Shown piece by piece: positions 20,219 to 32,149 of a stretch of 64,000 bases of DNA. A model generated the notes under the pieces. The model searched no databases. It saw only the letters and a program-made list of their open reading frames with translations, and had not been told where the DNA came from. The translations under genes were made by a program, and so were the position numbers. The DNA is from Gari tellinella (taxonomy: Eukaryota > Mollusca > Bivalvia > Cardiida > Psammobiidae). Positions within the stretch are counted from its first letter, which is position 1. The number at the start of each line of letters is the position of its first letter. The stretch lies in the NCBI GenBank assembly GCA_922989275.2, contig OV277863.1:49148999-49212998 (forward strand), given 5' to 3'.

Positions 20219-21611
20219 AGCTCACCTGAGCTAGCTCAGGGTGAGCTATTGCAATCCTTGATTGTCCGTCGTCCGTCGTGCGTCTTGCGTCGTGCGGCGT
20301 CAACAATTTTAGTGTTTACACTCTTGAGACCACAATTTTTATCTAATCTTTCTCAAACTTGCTCAGATGGTATATTGCCATAAGAGTTCAGATGAGTTTG
20401 ATTATGGTTGAAATCGGACAAATAGGTCATGAGTTATCTACCTTTGAACTGCTGTAAATGCCATATTTAACAGTGTTTACACTCTAGAGGCCACAGTATT
20501 TATCCAATCTTTCTAAAACATGCCCAGATTGTATATGACCATAAGAGTTCGGAAGAGTTCGATTTTGGTTGAAATCGGACAAATAGATCAAGAGTTATCT
20601 ACCTTTGAATTAATGAAATTGCCATATTTAACGGTGTTTACACTCTAGAGGCCACAGTATTTATCCAATCTTTCTAAAACCTGCCCAGATTGTATATGAC
20701 CATAAGAGTTCGAATGAGTTCGATTTTGGTTGAAATCGGACAAATAGATCAATAGTAATCTACCTTTGAATTGCTGAAAATGCCATTTTTAACGGTGTTT
20801 ACACTCTAGAGTTCACAATCTTTATCAAATCTTTCTTAGACTTGCTCAGATTGTATATTACTGTAAGATTTCAGATGAGTTTGGTTAAGGTTGAAAGCAG
20901 ACTTTTAGGTCGAGAGTTATCTACCTTTGAATTGCTGAAAATGCCATATTTAACGATGTTTACACTCTAGAGGCCACAAATTTTATCCAATCATTCTCAA
21001 ACTTACTCAGATTGTATATTATCGTAAGACTTCAGATGAGTTCAATTTTGGTTGTAATCCGATCAATAGGTCTAGAGTTATCTACCTTTGAATTGCTGAA
21101 AATGATATATTTAACAGTGTTTACGCTCTAGAGGCCACAATATTTATCCAAGCTCTCTCAAACTTGCCCATATTGTATTTGACCATAAGAGTTCGAAAAA
21201 GGGTGATTATGGTTGGAATCGGACAAATAGATCAAGAGATATCTACCTTTGAATTGCGGAAAATGCCATATTTTACAGCGTTGTCACTCTTGCAACTACA
21301 GTTTTCAATGGATTTTGATTATACTTGTACACAAAGGATGTAGCTATATGTTCTCGAAGGAGTGCAATTATTGTTGAAATGTAATCATTGTGGCAATAGT
21401 TACCTGCCCTTGATATACTTTGAAATGCTAGAAAAAGGCTTAATTTCAGTATTGTTTAGGCTCTAGTTATCTGCCTTTGATGTACTCTACTATACTACAG
21501 TGGGTCGACAAACTTGAATGGATTTAGAATAAAACGGGTGAAATTCAAAGGTAAAGCTATCAGGCTTCATTACAAATGGTGAGCGATATCAGGGCCTTCA
21601 GGCCCTCTTGT
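20219..21611 (+). mobile_element. Tandem-core type D element (Helentron-like), complete
   Basis: Left end AGCTCACCTGAGCTAGCTCA with GGGTGAGCT forms a palindrome, then comes a CCGTCGTCCGTCGTGCGTC run. The core has about six units of ~165 bp, each with GTGTTTACACTCTAGAGGCC and GAGTTATCTACCTTTGAATT. A unique right segment follows. The end is GGTGAGCGATATCAGGGCCT with the AGGGCC-TTCA-GGCCCT hairpin and CTCTTGT. It sits between T-rich flanks, with no clear target duplication. Architecture matches pearl/HINE-type non-autonomous Helentrons (inference). Confidence 0.65.
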
Positions 21612-21633
21612 TTAATTAAAGGAATGCCTTTTT

Positions 21634-22956
21634 AGCTCACCTGGCACGTAGTGCCAAGGTGAGCTATTTTGATCGTCCTCTGTCGGTCGGTCGTACGTCC
21701 GTCCGCCCGTTCGCGTCTGTTCGTTCGTTCTTCGTCAACAATTTCTTTAAACGACATCTCCTCCGAAACTACTGGATAGATTTTTACCAAACTTGGCCTG
21801 AATGATCCTTAAATGGTCCTCTTTCAAAGTTGTTCAAATATTTCCGGTCCGTTGCATATCTAGGTCACAGGAGCTAAAAATAGATTTTTTCAATGAAAAC
21901 TTTAAAAATCTTCTTGTCTGAAACCACTGTACCCTGAGCTTAGATATTTGGCACAAAGAATTGTCTTCAGGTCCTCTATCAAGATTGTTCAAATTATGTC
22001 CCTGGGGTAAAAAATGACCCCGCCCAGGGGGTCGTAAATTTACATAGAGTTATATAGTGAAATCTTTAAATATCTTTTTCTCTGAAACTAATATGGCCAG
22101 AGCTTTGATATTTCGGATGATGATTCTTCTAGAAGTCCTTAACCAATATTGTAAATATGGTTCTGGTCAATTGCATATCTAGGTCACAGGGGCTAAAAAT
22201 AGATTTTTTCAATGAAATCTTAAAAAATCTTCTTGTCTGAAACCACAGTACCCTGAGCTTAGATATTTGGCACAAAGCATCGTCTTCAGGTCCTCTATCA
22301 AGATTGTTCAAATTATATCCCTGGGGTAAAAAATGACCATGCCCCGGGGGTCGTACATTTACATAGAGTTATATAGTGAAATCTTTAAATATCTTTATCT
22401 CTGAAACTAATATGGTCAGAGCTTTGATATTTGGCATGATGACACTTCTAGAAGCCCTTAACCAATATTGTAAATATGGTTCTGGTCAGTTGCATATCTA
22501 GGTCACAGGAGCTAAAAATAGATTTTTTCAATTAAATCTTAAAAAATCTTCTTATCTGAAACCGCAGTACCCTGAGCTTAGACATTTGGCACAAAGCATC
22601 GTCTTCAGGTCCTCTATCAAGATTGTTCAAATTATGTCCCTTGGGTAAAAAATGACCACGCCCTGGGGTTCGTAATTTTACATAGAGTTATGTAGTGAAA
22701 TCTTCAAACATCTTTACCTCTGAAACTAATATGTCAGTGCTTTGATATTTGGCATGATGACACTTCTAGAAGCCCTTAACCAATGTTGTAAATATGGTTC
22801 CGGTCCGTTACATATCTACGTCACAGGAGCTAAAAATAGATATTTTCAATGAAAATTATGTTTCTGGGCTGAAAAGTGATCCCATACCAGGGGTTATGTG
22901 ACCATTGTGTTGGTTTTTCCAGGTGAGCGATATTTAGGCCCGCATGGGCCTCTTGT
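21634..22956 (+). mobile_element. Tandem-core type E element, complete
   Basis: Left end AGCTCACCTGGCACGTAGTG with CCAAGGTGAGCT. The core has three to four units of about 300 bp (GCATATCTAGGTCACAGGAG, CTTAGATATTTGGCACAAAG, TTACATAGAGTTATATAGTG). The right end is AGGTGAGCGATATTTAGGCC with a CCCGCATGGGCC hairpin and TCTTGT. It starts 22 bp after the end of the type D element, so the two are head-to-tail. Confidence 0.65.
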
Positions 22957-24099
22957 AATATTTTTACTAACAAAATAAATATGCTCTTTTCTTAGCAAAA
23001 ATTAATGCGCCCCGCCGTTTTGTAACGGTATGTACTGGAATTAAAAGTCGGGAAGTTTGTTTCTGTAACATGATTATTCAACAAATTTTGTGAGGGGAAA
23101 TAAATTCATTAATGTTAGTTTCTGTTTAGCATTAATCTAGATAGCAGTGGGGTTTTTGTCCTCTACTTTCGGAGAATATTCTGATTCTATTCATTCTAAT
23201 CGGTCCCGACAGTCTGATTGTTCGCTCAAGCGATCTGTCAATCACTTTTTTGGTAATCAATTAAACCCACTCAGAAGGCGTGGTCAAACTTCGACCCAAG
23301 ATTATTATCACCAGCCCCGACTGATGGTTAAAATTGCAGAAGACTGCTAAATTTATCACACCTTATTACGGATTTTCAAAGTCTCCCCAAAGGTGCGTTT
23401 GACAGGTAAAATTCTCATTTAAAACACGCGATCATCTGGAGCAAACATGCGTACGGGAACTGGCTGCACCCGTTGCGACATTTGCACGTTTCCCGGCCTT
23501 ATCGATACCATATAAAGACTTAGTAACTAACGAGCGGGGAACCAGGTATACATGTGTGTTTATCAACACATTCAGAATGGTTTGCGGCTGACAGTTGCTG
23601 TGTACTAGGCTTTGACACGCGTTACGCAAGAAATATCAATGACTGTTGTTTTAAGAGATGAGAAAGGGGTTGTGATGATTGGATTAGGGCAGCAGGGTGC
23701 ATGAAAGGCAGGGCGCCCCGACATTCCGCTATAGAAATATCACTAAATGTAAAATAGTGATTTATATATGTAACTGGGATGAAATGAAATATGTTTTGCT
23801 TACATACGATGTTCCTATGTGAGTATTAACCTCTGTTAGGCGTTGTTGTTTTATCCACTTTTAGCCTCTGTATAAGTATCTAAGGATTTGAGTAAGTGGT
23901 ATTGATGCTGAAGGAAACGATAAAATCTACTTAAACGGACAGACACACGGACAGGAAAATAGCTTTATGCATCCACATCTATAGATGCCAGTGGCATGAA
24001 AAACAGTGCAGCTTCTGATCAAAGAACTCGTGAAGGATCCATCTGAGCAGTGTCTACACTGTATGCTTAGCAAAATGCATATGGATAAATGGGTCTTGG
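22957..24099. other. Intron; CpG-richer patch, no gene supported
   Basis: 23130-23480 has more CG than its surroundings and a 67-codon frame without family resemblance. A diverged AACAGTGCAGCTTCTGATCA hairpin is at 23999-24065. Confidence 0.35.
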
Positions 24100-24847
24100 C
24101 ACAAAGGTAATTTAATGTCAGGTTTGCATGGGTGCAACTATTACAAAAAATTCAATAAAAATAATTTTACACAAATGGTCAATTGATGATCTTCTACCAG
24201 ATTTCTTAAAATCATTTTGTTATCTTAAAAAACATGGCCACCAGTGGGTGGGGCAAGTTTTCCTTATGTTTCTGTATAGTAAAAACTTTAAAAAGCTTCT
24301 TCTCTAAAACAACTGGTCCAAATTAAAAATAATTTTACACAAATGGTCAATTAATGATCCTCTACCAGATTTCTTAAAATCATTTTGTTATCTTAAACAA
24401 CATGGCCGCCAGTGGGTGGGGCATGTTACTGTATAGTAAAAACTTTAAAAATCTTCTTCTCTGAAACTACTGGTTCAAATTCAAAATAATTTTACACAAA
24501 TGGTTAATTGATGACCCTCTACCAGATATCTTAAAATCATTTTGTTATCTTAAAAAACATGGCCACTAGTGGGTGGGTTAAGTTTTCCTAATATTTCTGT
24601 ATAGAAAAACTTTCCAAAAACATTATCTGAAACTATTGGTCTGATTTAAGAATGATTGACACAAATAACAAATAATGATTCATGGGTGACCCTTTGCCAG
24701 TTTTCTTCAAATTATCTTCCTAGCTCAAACAACATGGCCACCAATGGGTGGAGGTGAATAAGTGAAAACTTAATCATTACTGGTCCATTTACATGACCGT
24801 AATCATGGATACCAGGTGAGCGATTTAGGGCAGCATGCGGCTCTTGT
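24100..24847 (+). mobile_element. Tandem-core element remnant (right end present, left end missing)
   Basis: Three to four ~155-185-bp units with AACATGGCCACCAGTGGGTG and ATTTTACACAAATGGTCAAT, ending AGGTGAGCGATTTAGGGC, a GCAGCATGCGGC hairpin and TCTTGT. The same right end recurs at 46613-46684. Confidence 0.55.
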
Positions 24848-24888
24848 TTAATTGGTGTTAACGAAGGTTAGGTAGGATCAGCATTTTT

Positions 24889-25911
24889 AGCTCACCTGGC
24901 ACAAAGTGCCAAGGTGAGCTATTTTGATCGTCCTGTGTCCGTCTTCGTCCTTTCGTTCGTCGTCCGTCGTCAACAATTTCTTTAAAACGACATCTCCTCC
25001 TAAACTACTGGATGGATTTTAACCAAACTTGTCAGGAATGATATAGTTCTCTTTGAAAGTTGTTCAAATATTTCCGATCCGTTGCATGCATATCTAGGTC
25101 ACAGGAGCTAAAAATAGATCGTTTCAATAAAAACTTTAAAAATCTTCTTCTCTGAGCTTAGATATTTTGCACAAAGCATCATCTACAGGTCCTCTATCAA
25201 GATTGTTCAAATAATGTCCCTGGGGTCAAAACTGACCCCGTCTGAGGGGGGTCACAAATTTACATAGAGTTATATAGTGAAATCTTCAAACCTCTTCTTC
25301 TCTGTAAATAATATGGCTAGAGCTTTGATATTTGGCATGGTTTAACTTACCAATATTGTTCAAATGGTTTCGGTCTGTTGCATATCTAGGTCACAGGACT
25401 GAGGAGTTAAAAATAGATTTTTTCAATTAAAACTTAAAAAATCTTCTTCTCTGAAACCACAGTACCCTGAGCTTAGATATTTTGCACAAAGCATCATCTT
25501 CAAGTCTTCTATCAAGATTGTTCAAATGGGTCAAAACTGACCCCGCCTGAGGGGGTCACAAATTTACATACAGTTATATAGTGAAATCTTTAAACCTCTT
25601 CTTCTCTGAAACTAATATGGCTAGAGCTTTGATATTTGGCATGGTTTAACTTCTAGAGGTACATTACCAATATTGTTCAAATGGTTCCGGTTGGTTGCAT
25701 ATCTAGGTCACAGGAGCTAAAAATAGATTTTTTTCAATAAAATATATTCTGAAACCACAGTATCCTGAGCTTAGCTATTTCTCCGGCACTCAGTATCATC
25801 CAATCTGCAATTGGCACAATCATATTGTCATAATTTCTCAGCTTTCCAAGATATGTTACATTTACATCAACGTTTCCAGGTGAGCGATTTAGGGCCGTAT
25901 ACGGCTCTTGT
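24889..25911 (+). mobile_element. Tandem-core type E element
   Basis: Left AGCTCACCTGGCACAAAGTG with CCAAGGTGAGCT; units with CTAGGTCACAGGAGCTAAAA; right end AGGTGAGCGATTTAGGGC, GCCGTATACGGC hairpin and TCTTGT. Confidence 0.65.
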
Positions 25912-26019
25912 TCATATTGTGGCCGAATTTTGGACAATATAGTTAAGTCTTTTTGAACGGGAATTCATATATGAATAATAAATTGATGCCTTTAAATATG
26001 CTATTACAACATAAAACCT

Positions 26020-26839
26020 TTTTTCTGTGGTGTTTTCGGCATTGAAGTTGCCATGGCAACCAATTAAAAAAAAGGTCAAAATCTACAGGTCGGAATCGAA
26101 AATACTTTTACCCAAATGTGCCATTGGTGACCCTCTATCAGATTTCTATAAATAATTTTCCTATTTTAAAAAACATGGCCACTAGTGGTAGGGGTAGATT
26201 TTCATTATATGGCTATATAGTGAAACCTTTAAAAATTTCTTGTCTGAAACCGCTGTGGGGGTGTTAGTGTTAGTGTTAGTTCATCAAAGGACTGAGGAAA
26301 TGTCTATAAATAGATTTTTCAAGTAAAACTTGAAAAAAACATCCTTGTCTGTAACCCTAGTACCCAGAGCACAGATATTAGGCACATAGCATCATCTATA
26401 AGTCCTTTTTTATCAAGTTTGTTCAAATTTAGCGCCTGTTGTCAAAGTTGGCCCAGCCGAGGGGGGGGGGGGGGGGGGGGGGGCACAATTTTACATAGAG
26501 TTATATAGTGAAATTTTCAATCATCTTCTCCTGTAACTTATATGGTCAGAACACTTTGATATTTGTTATGCTGTATTAAATGGTACATGTCCCTGTCAGT
26601 AACATATCTAGATCAGAGTCCTGAGCTAAAATAGATTTTTTCAATGAAAATCTTCTTGTCTGGAACTCTAAGAAGTACACAGAGCTTAGTTATTAGGCAC
26701 ATAACATTATCTGCAGGTCCTCAATAAAGATATCTCAAATTATGCTCCTTGGGTAAAAAATGACCCGCCTAAGACAAGTCAGTGTCTCCATTTTTCAGCT
26801 ATTCTCAGGTGAGCGATATATGGTCCATGGGGCTCTTGT
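26020..26839 (+). mobile_element. Tandem-core type E remnant with poly-G run
   Basis: Unit sequence of type E (AAACATGGCCACTAGTGG, CATAGAGTTATATAGTGAAA) and right end AGGTGAGCGATATATGGTCC, CCATGGGGC and TCTTGT. A run of about 24 G at 26460-26483 replaces the usual short G tract of the unit. The left end is absent. Confidence 0.5.
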
Positions 26840-26899
26840 TAAGTATTTTACTTTTAATGTTTCAAAAATCGCTATTACCACAAAACTATATCCGTATTT

Positions 26900-27070
26900 C
26901 AAAGATGAAAAATGTATTGCTTAAAGCAGCTGGTTAAAAGGAAAGCAGAATGGGCCTTAAGGCACATTCTGCTTTACTTTCATCCTGCTTTAAGCTACCA
27001 TTTGCTAGGATATCAGTGGAGGAATAAGTGAAAGGCATAAAAAGGCATATTGATGGGGGTAATGGGTTAA
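26900..27070 (+). mobile_element. TTAA-250 MITE, deleted
   Basis: Core palindrome AAGCAGAATGGGCCTTAAGG..., then a deletion joins the hairpin to the right end GGGGGTAATGGG and TTAA at 27067. It ends 83 bp before the Ig1b exon. Confidence 0.6.
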
Positions 27071-27153
27071 GCGAGTTCGAGATATTGAAGTAAGGCTGGA
27101 CATGTATTTGGAATATCAACTTATCTATAACTATTATTTTTCATCTGTTTTAG

Positions 27154-27299
27154 TGTAAATCCTCATTTACGAAGTTCCACTGGTCAACTGGATTTAAGTT
27201 TCAGACAATTGTCCACATCGGATACTGGAAAATATAAATGCACAGTAAAAACAGCGTCTGCTGAACAGTATGAGAAAGAGTTTATGCTGGAATTGAGAG
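27154..27299 (+). CDS. Exon: second half of Ig domain 1
   Basis: 146 nt. Acceptor TCATCTGTTTTAG; the first base completes the Gly codon from the previous exon (phase 2). Donor AGAG|GTAAGA (phase 1). It encodes VNPHLRSSTGQLDLSLRQLS, then the canonical TSDTGKYKCTVK motif (D-x-G-x-Y-x-C) with the F-strand Cys that pairs with the Cys of the preceding exon, ending FMLELR. Together the two exons give a complete 107-codon Ig domain with both cysteines and the Trp. Confidence 0.85.
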
Positions 27300-27321
27300 G
27301 TAAGAAAAGTAAAGTTAATTC

Positions 27322-27512
27322 AAGGCTCCAGATAAGAGTGAGTAAATTAAACAAATTAAACTCTTTCTCACTCATTTGATCATAAAATCCTGTGGTGTTA
27401 CTACTCATTAGAATCGTTTCGAAGACACAAATTCTAATGAGTAGTGACACCATAGGGTTTATTTCAGAAATAAAGATTTTAGTTTTTGAAATACCCCCTT
27501 ATCTGGAGCCCT
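27322..27512. mobile_element. GCTCC-190 MITE 22 bp inside the donor of the Ig1b exon
   Basis: AGGCTCCAGATAAG at the left, CTTATCTGGAGCCCT at the right, hairpin core around TAGAATCGTTTCGAAGAC. Its core is inverted relative to the other copies. The first base is only 22 bp after the start of the intron. Confidence 0.75.
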
Positions 27513-27653
27513 GGAGCTTATAATGATAATCTGTATCCATTCTATCAACCTACTTGGAAGTGGGGTCATTTTCAATTAAGGTTTATGTGATTTAAAGGTC
27601 AAATAGACTGAATTATAAACTATGAATAAGTCTTCATATTTGGCAGGCATATA

Positions 27654-28598
27654 CGAGGGGTGTTTCATAATTAATGCAACTAGATCAATAACTTTAAAAA
27701 TATAAGTGCGAAATGCATGTGTGATTCATCATTCAAAAGAGTCATTCTTCGCCTACAGAATGGTATAATGCACAGTAAGATCATATAACTAAACAAGTCA
27801 CACCATGAGCCTAAATGACCCCAAGTCAAGGGCACTGGACCGATTTTGTGTATTTTTGAGGTAATGTTTCGAACAAATTTTGATACTGTAATTACCATGA
27901 CGGTTTTATTATTTGAAATAATTTTATGAAACTTTCGGTCAGATTAATGTAGACAATTATACACAAATTACACGATTTAAAATTATATTATTTTACAAAA
28001 TGACAAAAATATAGGTAATATTTAACTCTTACTGAAAAAATCATAAAAAATGACACTAGTGTTATGTTCAAGAGGTTTTGATGAAATCTAGAACACATTT
28101 TGTTATATCAAACCATGCTATAATTGAAGTAATTGAAGCAGATGTTCATGTTTTAAAATCAAATTATAGATATACGAATCTAGAAAAATTTCATAGTGTT
28201 CGAAAAATCATGTCAACTTTTTTCATTAGCAAAATGAGAAATTTTAATTTTTAAAAAAATGAGATTTAAAACAGCTGAGCCTTTTAATTGTAATGAAATC
28301 TTAATTATATTAAAATTCAGACATAAACTGATATATTTCAAAAACAAAGTATAAAACTTTTACTTTTAAAAAAGTTATTAGGTCAATAAGTAAAGTCTGA
28401 AAAGTGCTATTTTCTAGTGCCCTTGAGGAGGGGTCATTTAGATAAGTATTGTGATTTATCCCGTAATGTGATCTACTAGTGCGTTATACCATCGTGTAGG
28501 TGAGAAATTGCGCTTTCCAACGATATATCACACATGCATATTACAATTATTATATCGAAGTTATTGATGGAGTTGCATTAATTATGAAACACCCCTCG
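27654..28598. mobile_element. mariner-like TIR element, 945 bp, TA duplication
   Basis: CGAGGGGTGTTTCATAATTA at the left is inverted exactly at the right (TAATTATGAAACACCCCTCG), with TA outside each end. Similarity between the ends continues for roughly 80 bp, and again at the TAAATGACCCC / GGGGTCATTTA pair further in. The middle is AT-rich with no transposase frame. Non-autonomous. Confidence 0.75.
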
Positions 28599-28641
28599 TA
28601 ATAACCCCAATGAGCTCAATAGTTCTGAATTGATCGATATA

Positions 28642-29894
28642 GGTCGTTTGCAGTTCAAAAAAACACGATAAATCTTAAATAATTTTTAAAACTTATGGAC
28701 GTATTTAAATTGAATTTTGCATACACTTATGATGTGTCTATACCAACTCTGACAATGAAATTCAGAATTTTTAAAAGTCTAACTAAAAACTTTTCTTCTT
28801 AGTTTTATATAAATTTTGTGTCGCTGAAAATGGTCAATTACGTGGGTTGTTATTGGCTATTACCTTGATCACGTTTGTTTATATTGGAGAATATCCCCAG
28901 GTAAAATCCCGTGCAAGTTGCTTCTGTCTGAAAGGTGAATCCCGTGCTGATATTGGTTGTTTAGTTGTGCAAAATTAATTGTGAGGCCCCATAATCCATT
29001 ACATTTTTACTATGCCTAAATCCACGAACTCTTCACCAGGAATAAAGAGAATTGCAATTACTTTTCAAACCGAAGCTCTAACATTTCTACATAATTACAG
29101 AGCTCCATATAAGAGAGAGAAACTTGAACAAGTCCAACATTTTCTCACCCAGTTCAGCACCAAATCCTATGGTGTGACTACTCGAAGAAAGACGGTTCTA
29201 ATGAAAAGTCACACCATAGGGCTTAATTCAGAAATAAAGATTTAGTTTTGAAATACTCCCCTTGTCCGGAGCTTAATATGTATCAATGTTAGAGTTGTAT
29301 TTCACTTACGTTTACATTACGTTTTCTTTAAGCGATAAAATAAGAAAGGTTTTCGAACTGATCTGGAAACATTTGATAATGGTAAGTTGGTGTAGATCGT
29401 CTGGTATGAACATGTCTCTTCTGCTATTTATCGCATTTAGTTATTTTGCATTTTGTTGATAAAACTTACGTATGAGTGGCACATGGTTCGGATCCTATTC
29501 AGATACGAAATGGCTCCGGTGTCCGATTAGGATCTAACATGTGCGCAAATTAGTATGGTCGGTTACTATGTTTAACGTACACCAGTCAGGGCCTCGTTCG
29601 GTTAGTTGTAAACTGCTATGGTATGCGATGGCTTAACGGTGAGGCGTTGCCCAGTCGTGAAAGATAGGCTGTTGAATAACTTGAAATCACCCTTCGGAAA
29701 ACTGTCCCTTAGAAGTGTAAACTTTATATAGAAGTTATGAATAAAACTTTTTTATTACGAAGAGAAAAAAATATTTCTTTTTTGTCAGAGTTGGTATAGG
29801 TATATCATAAATCTATGCAAAATTCCATTTGTCTCCGTTTTCTTGTTATGGAGATATTTCAAAATTATCGTGTTTTTTTGAACTGCAAACGACC
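28642..29894 (+). mobile_element. GGTCG-1250 TIR element, copy 1
   Basis: GGTCGTTTGCAGTTCAAAA at the left and its inverse ending AACTGCAAACGACC at the right; TATA on both flanks. Inside, CCAACTCTGAC is inverted at CAGAGTTGG about 120 bp from each end. A frame beginning MPKSTNSSPGIKRIAITFQT (29012) runs into an internal GCTCC-190 element at about 29100, so it is broken; it may be the remnant of an element protein. Copy 2, inverted, spans 31420-38916 and has been expanded by insertions. Confidence 0.65.
29100..29274. mobile_element. GCTCC-190 MITE inside GGTCG-1250 copy 1
   Basis: GAGCTCC...GGAGCTT ends and the usual ACACCATAGG core hairpin. The same position in copy 2 carries the same insertion (37220-37410), so it was inherited with the element. 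Confidence 0.6.
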
Positions 29895-29902
29895 TATACA
29901 TG

Positions 29903-30985
29903 ATGAGCTTTTGCAATACTTGAATGTTCTCCGTGCGTCGTCCGTCGTGCGTCGTCAACAATTTAAGTGTTTACACTCTAGAGGCCACAATATTTATCCA
30001 ATCTTTCTCAAACTTGCTCAGATTGTATATTACCATAAGAGTTTGGATGAGTTCATTTATGGTTGAAATCAGACCAAAAGGTCAAGAGTTATCTACCTTT
30101 GAATTGCTGAAAATGCCATATTTAACAATGTTTACACTCTAGAGGCCACAATTTTTATCCAGTCTTTCTCAACCTTGCTCAGATTGTATATGACTATGAG
30201 AGTTCAGATGAGTTCGATTATGGTTGAAATCAGACTATTAGGTTTAGAGTTATCTACCTTTGAATTGCTGAAAATGCCATATTTAAGGGTGTTTACACTC
30301 TAGAGGCCACAATTTTTATTCAATCTATCTCAAACTTGCTCAGATTGTATATGACCATAAGAGTTCAGATGAGTTCGATTATGGTTGAAATCAGACTAAT
30401 AGGTTGATAGTTATCTACCTTTGAACTGCTGAAAATGCCATATTTAACAGTGTTTACACTCTAGAGGCCACAATTTTTATCCAGTCTTTTTCAAACTTGC
30501 TGAGATTGTATATTACAATAAGAGTTCAAATAAGTGTGATTATGGTTGAAATCAGAACAATATTTCAAGAGTTGTCTGCCCTTGAATTGCTGAAAATGCC
30601 ATATCTAACAGCGTTTACACTCTTGCAACTACAGTTTTCAATGGATTTTGATTATACTTGCACACAAAGTATATACATGTGCTGTAAGTTCTCAAGGGAG
30701 TGAAATTATTGTTGAAATCTAATCATTGTGGCAATAGTTAGCTGCCCTTGATAAACTTTGAAATGCTAGAAAAGGCTTCATTTCAGTATTGTTTAGGCTC
30801 TATAGTTATCTGCCCTTGATGTACTCTACTATAGTACTAGAATTATGAGGTTGTATTCCAAAATTGTTTACATGGTATACTACAAATTTGAATGGATTTA
30901 GATTAAAATGGGTGAAACAGAAAGGTAAAGCTATCAAGCTTCAGTACAACAGGTGAGCGATATCAGGGCCTTCAGGCCCTCTTGT
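29903..30985 (+). mobile_element. Tandem-core type D element, left palindrome truncated
   Basis: The CCGTGCGTCGTCCGTCGTGC run, then about four ~165-bp type D units and the right end GGTGAGCGATATCAGGGCCT, hairpin and CTCTTGT at 30985. The left AGCTCACC palindrome is replaced by the end of the GGTCG-1250 element. Confidence 0.65.
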
Positions 30986-31063
30986 AATCAAATCTTGGTG
31001 CAAAAAATTGCAGTCTTGAATTTTCAAATTCCGTAGCAAACAAGTTTTTGAATACAGACTTTT

Positions 31064-31333
31064 GATCCATTTCCCCATAGCCTGTTTTCTAGTTTTGAAG
31101 ATATTTGACCACTTTAAGCAGGTTGAAGGAAACCAGAATATGCCTTAAGGCACATTCTGCTTTACTTTCAACCTCATTAAAGCTACCTTCTGCTACAATA
31201 TACAAACTATTTCATATTTTAATAGTTCATATTCATGATTGTATAAAATGGAACTTGCTTTTTCAGATGAGGAATAAATCCAAGGCTTACAAAGACATTT
31301 TATTATTTTAGATAATTTATGGGGTAATGGGTC
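31064..31333 (+). mobile_element. TTAA-250 MITE
   Basis: CCATTTCCCCATAGCCTG at the left, AAGGCACATTCTGCTTTACT core, GGGGTAATGGGT at the right. Confidence 0.65.
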
Positions 31334-32149
31334 ACAAATATATATTGTTATATAAAGAAAAAGAAAACAAATATGGCCAGAGCTATGATATTTGGCATGG
31401 TGACACTTTGTGAGGTATAGGTCGTTTGCAGTTAAAAAAAAACACGATAATTTTCGAATATCTCCACAACAAGACAACGTAGACAAATGGAATTTTGCAT
31501 AGATTTATGATATACCTATACCAACTCTGACAAAAAACAACAATATTTTTCTCTTCGTAATAAAAAAGTTTTATTCATAACTTCTATATAAAGCTTACAC
31601 TTCTAAGGGACACTTTTCCGAAGGGTGATTTCAAGTTATTCAACAGCCTTTCTTTCACGACTGGGTAACGCCTCACCGTCAAACTATCGCATACCATAGT
31701 AGTTTTCAACTGACCGAACGAGGCCCTGACTGGGGTACGTTAAACGTATTAACCAACCATAAAAATTAATGTAATTTGCAAACATGTTGGATCCTGATCG
31801 GACACCGGAGCCATTTCGTATCTAAATAGGATCCGAACCATGTGCCACTCCTAATATGAAAGTTTTATCAACAAAACGCAAAATATTAAACTAAATGTGA
31901 TAAGTAGCAGAAGAGACATGTTCATACCAGATGATCTACACCAACTTACCATTAACAAGTTTTCAACAGAATGTTTCCAGAGCAGTTCGAAAACCTTTAT
32001 TATATCATCGTTTAAAGGAAACGAAACGTAAGGTAAACGTACTGCAATACAACTCGAACATATTACAGTGGAGAAAACGTTACTCTTTCCCGTTTAAACG
32101 CAAACGAAATGCAAACGCAAATCACTAAAATGTAGGAATTACCATTTTT

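Noticed and set aside
26460..26483. Poly-G run as a G-quadruplex regulatory site
   Set aside because: It is a single homopolymer inside a decayed type E unit; length may be a sequencing artefact and nothing nearby suggests regulation.
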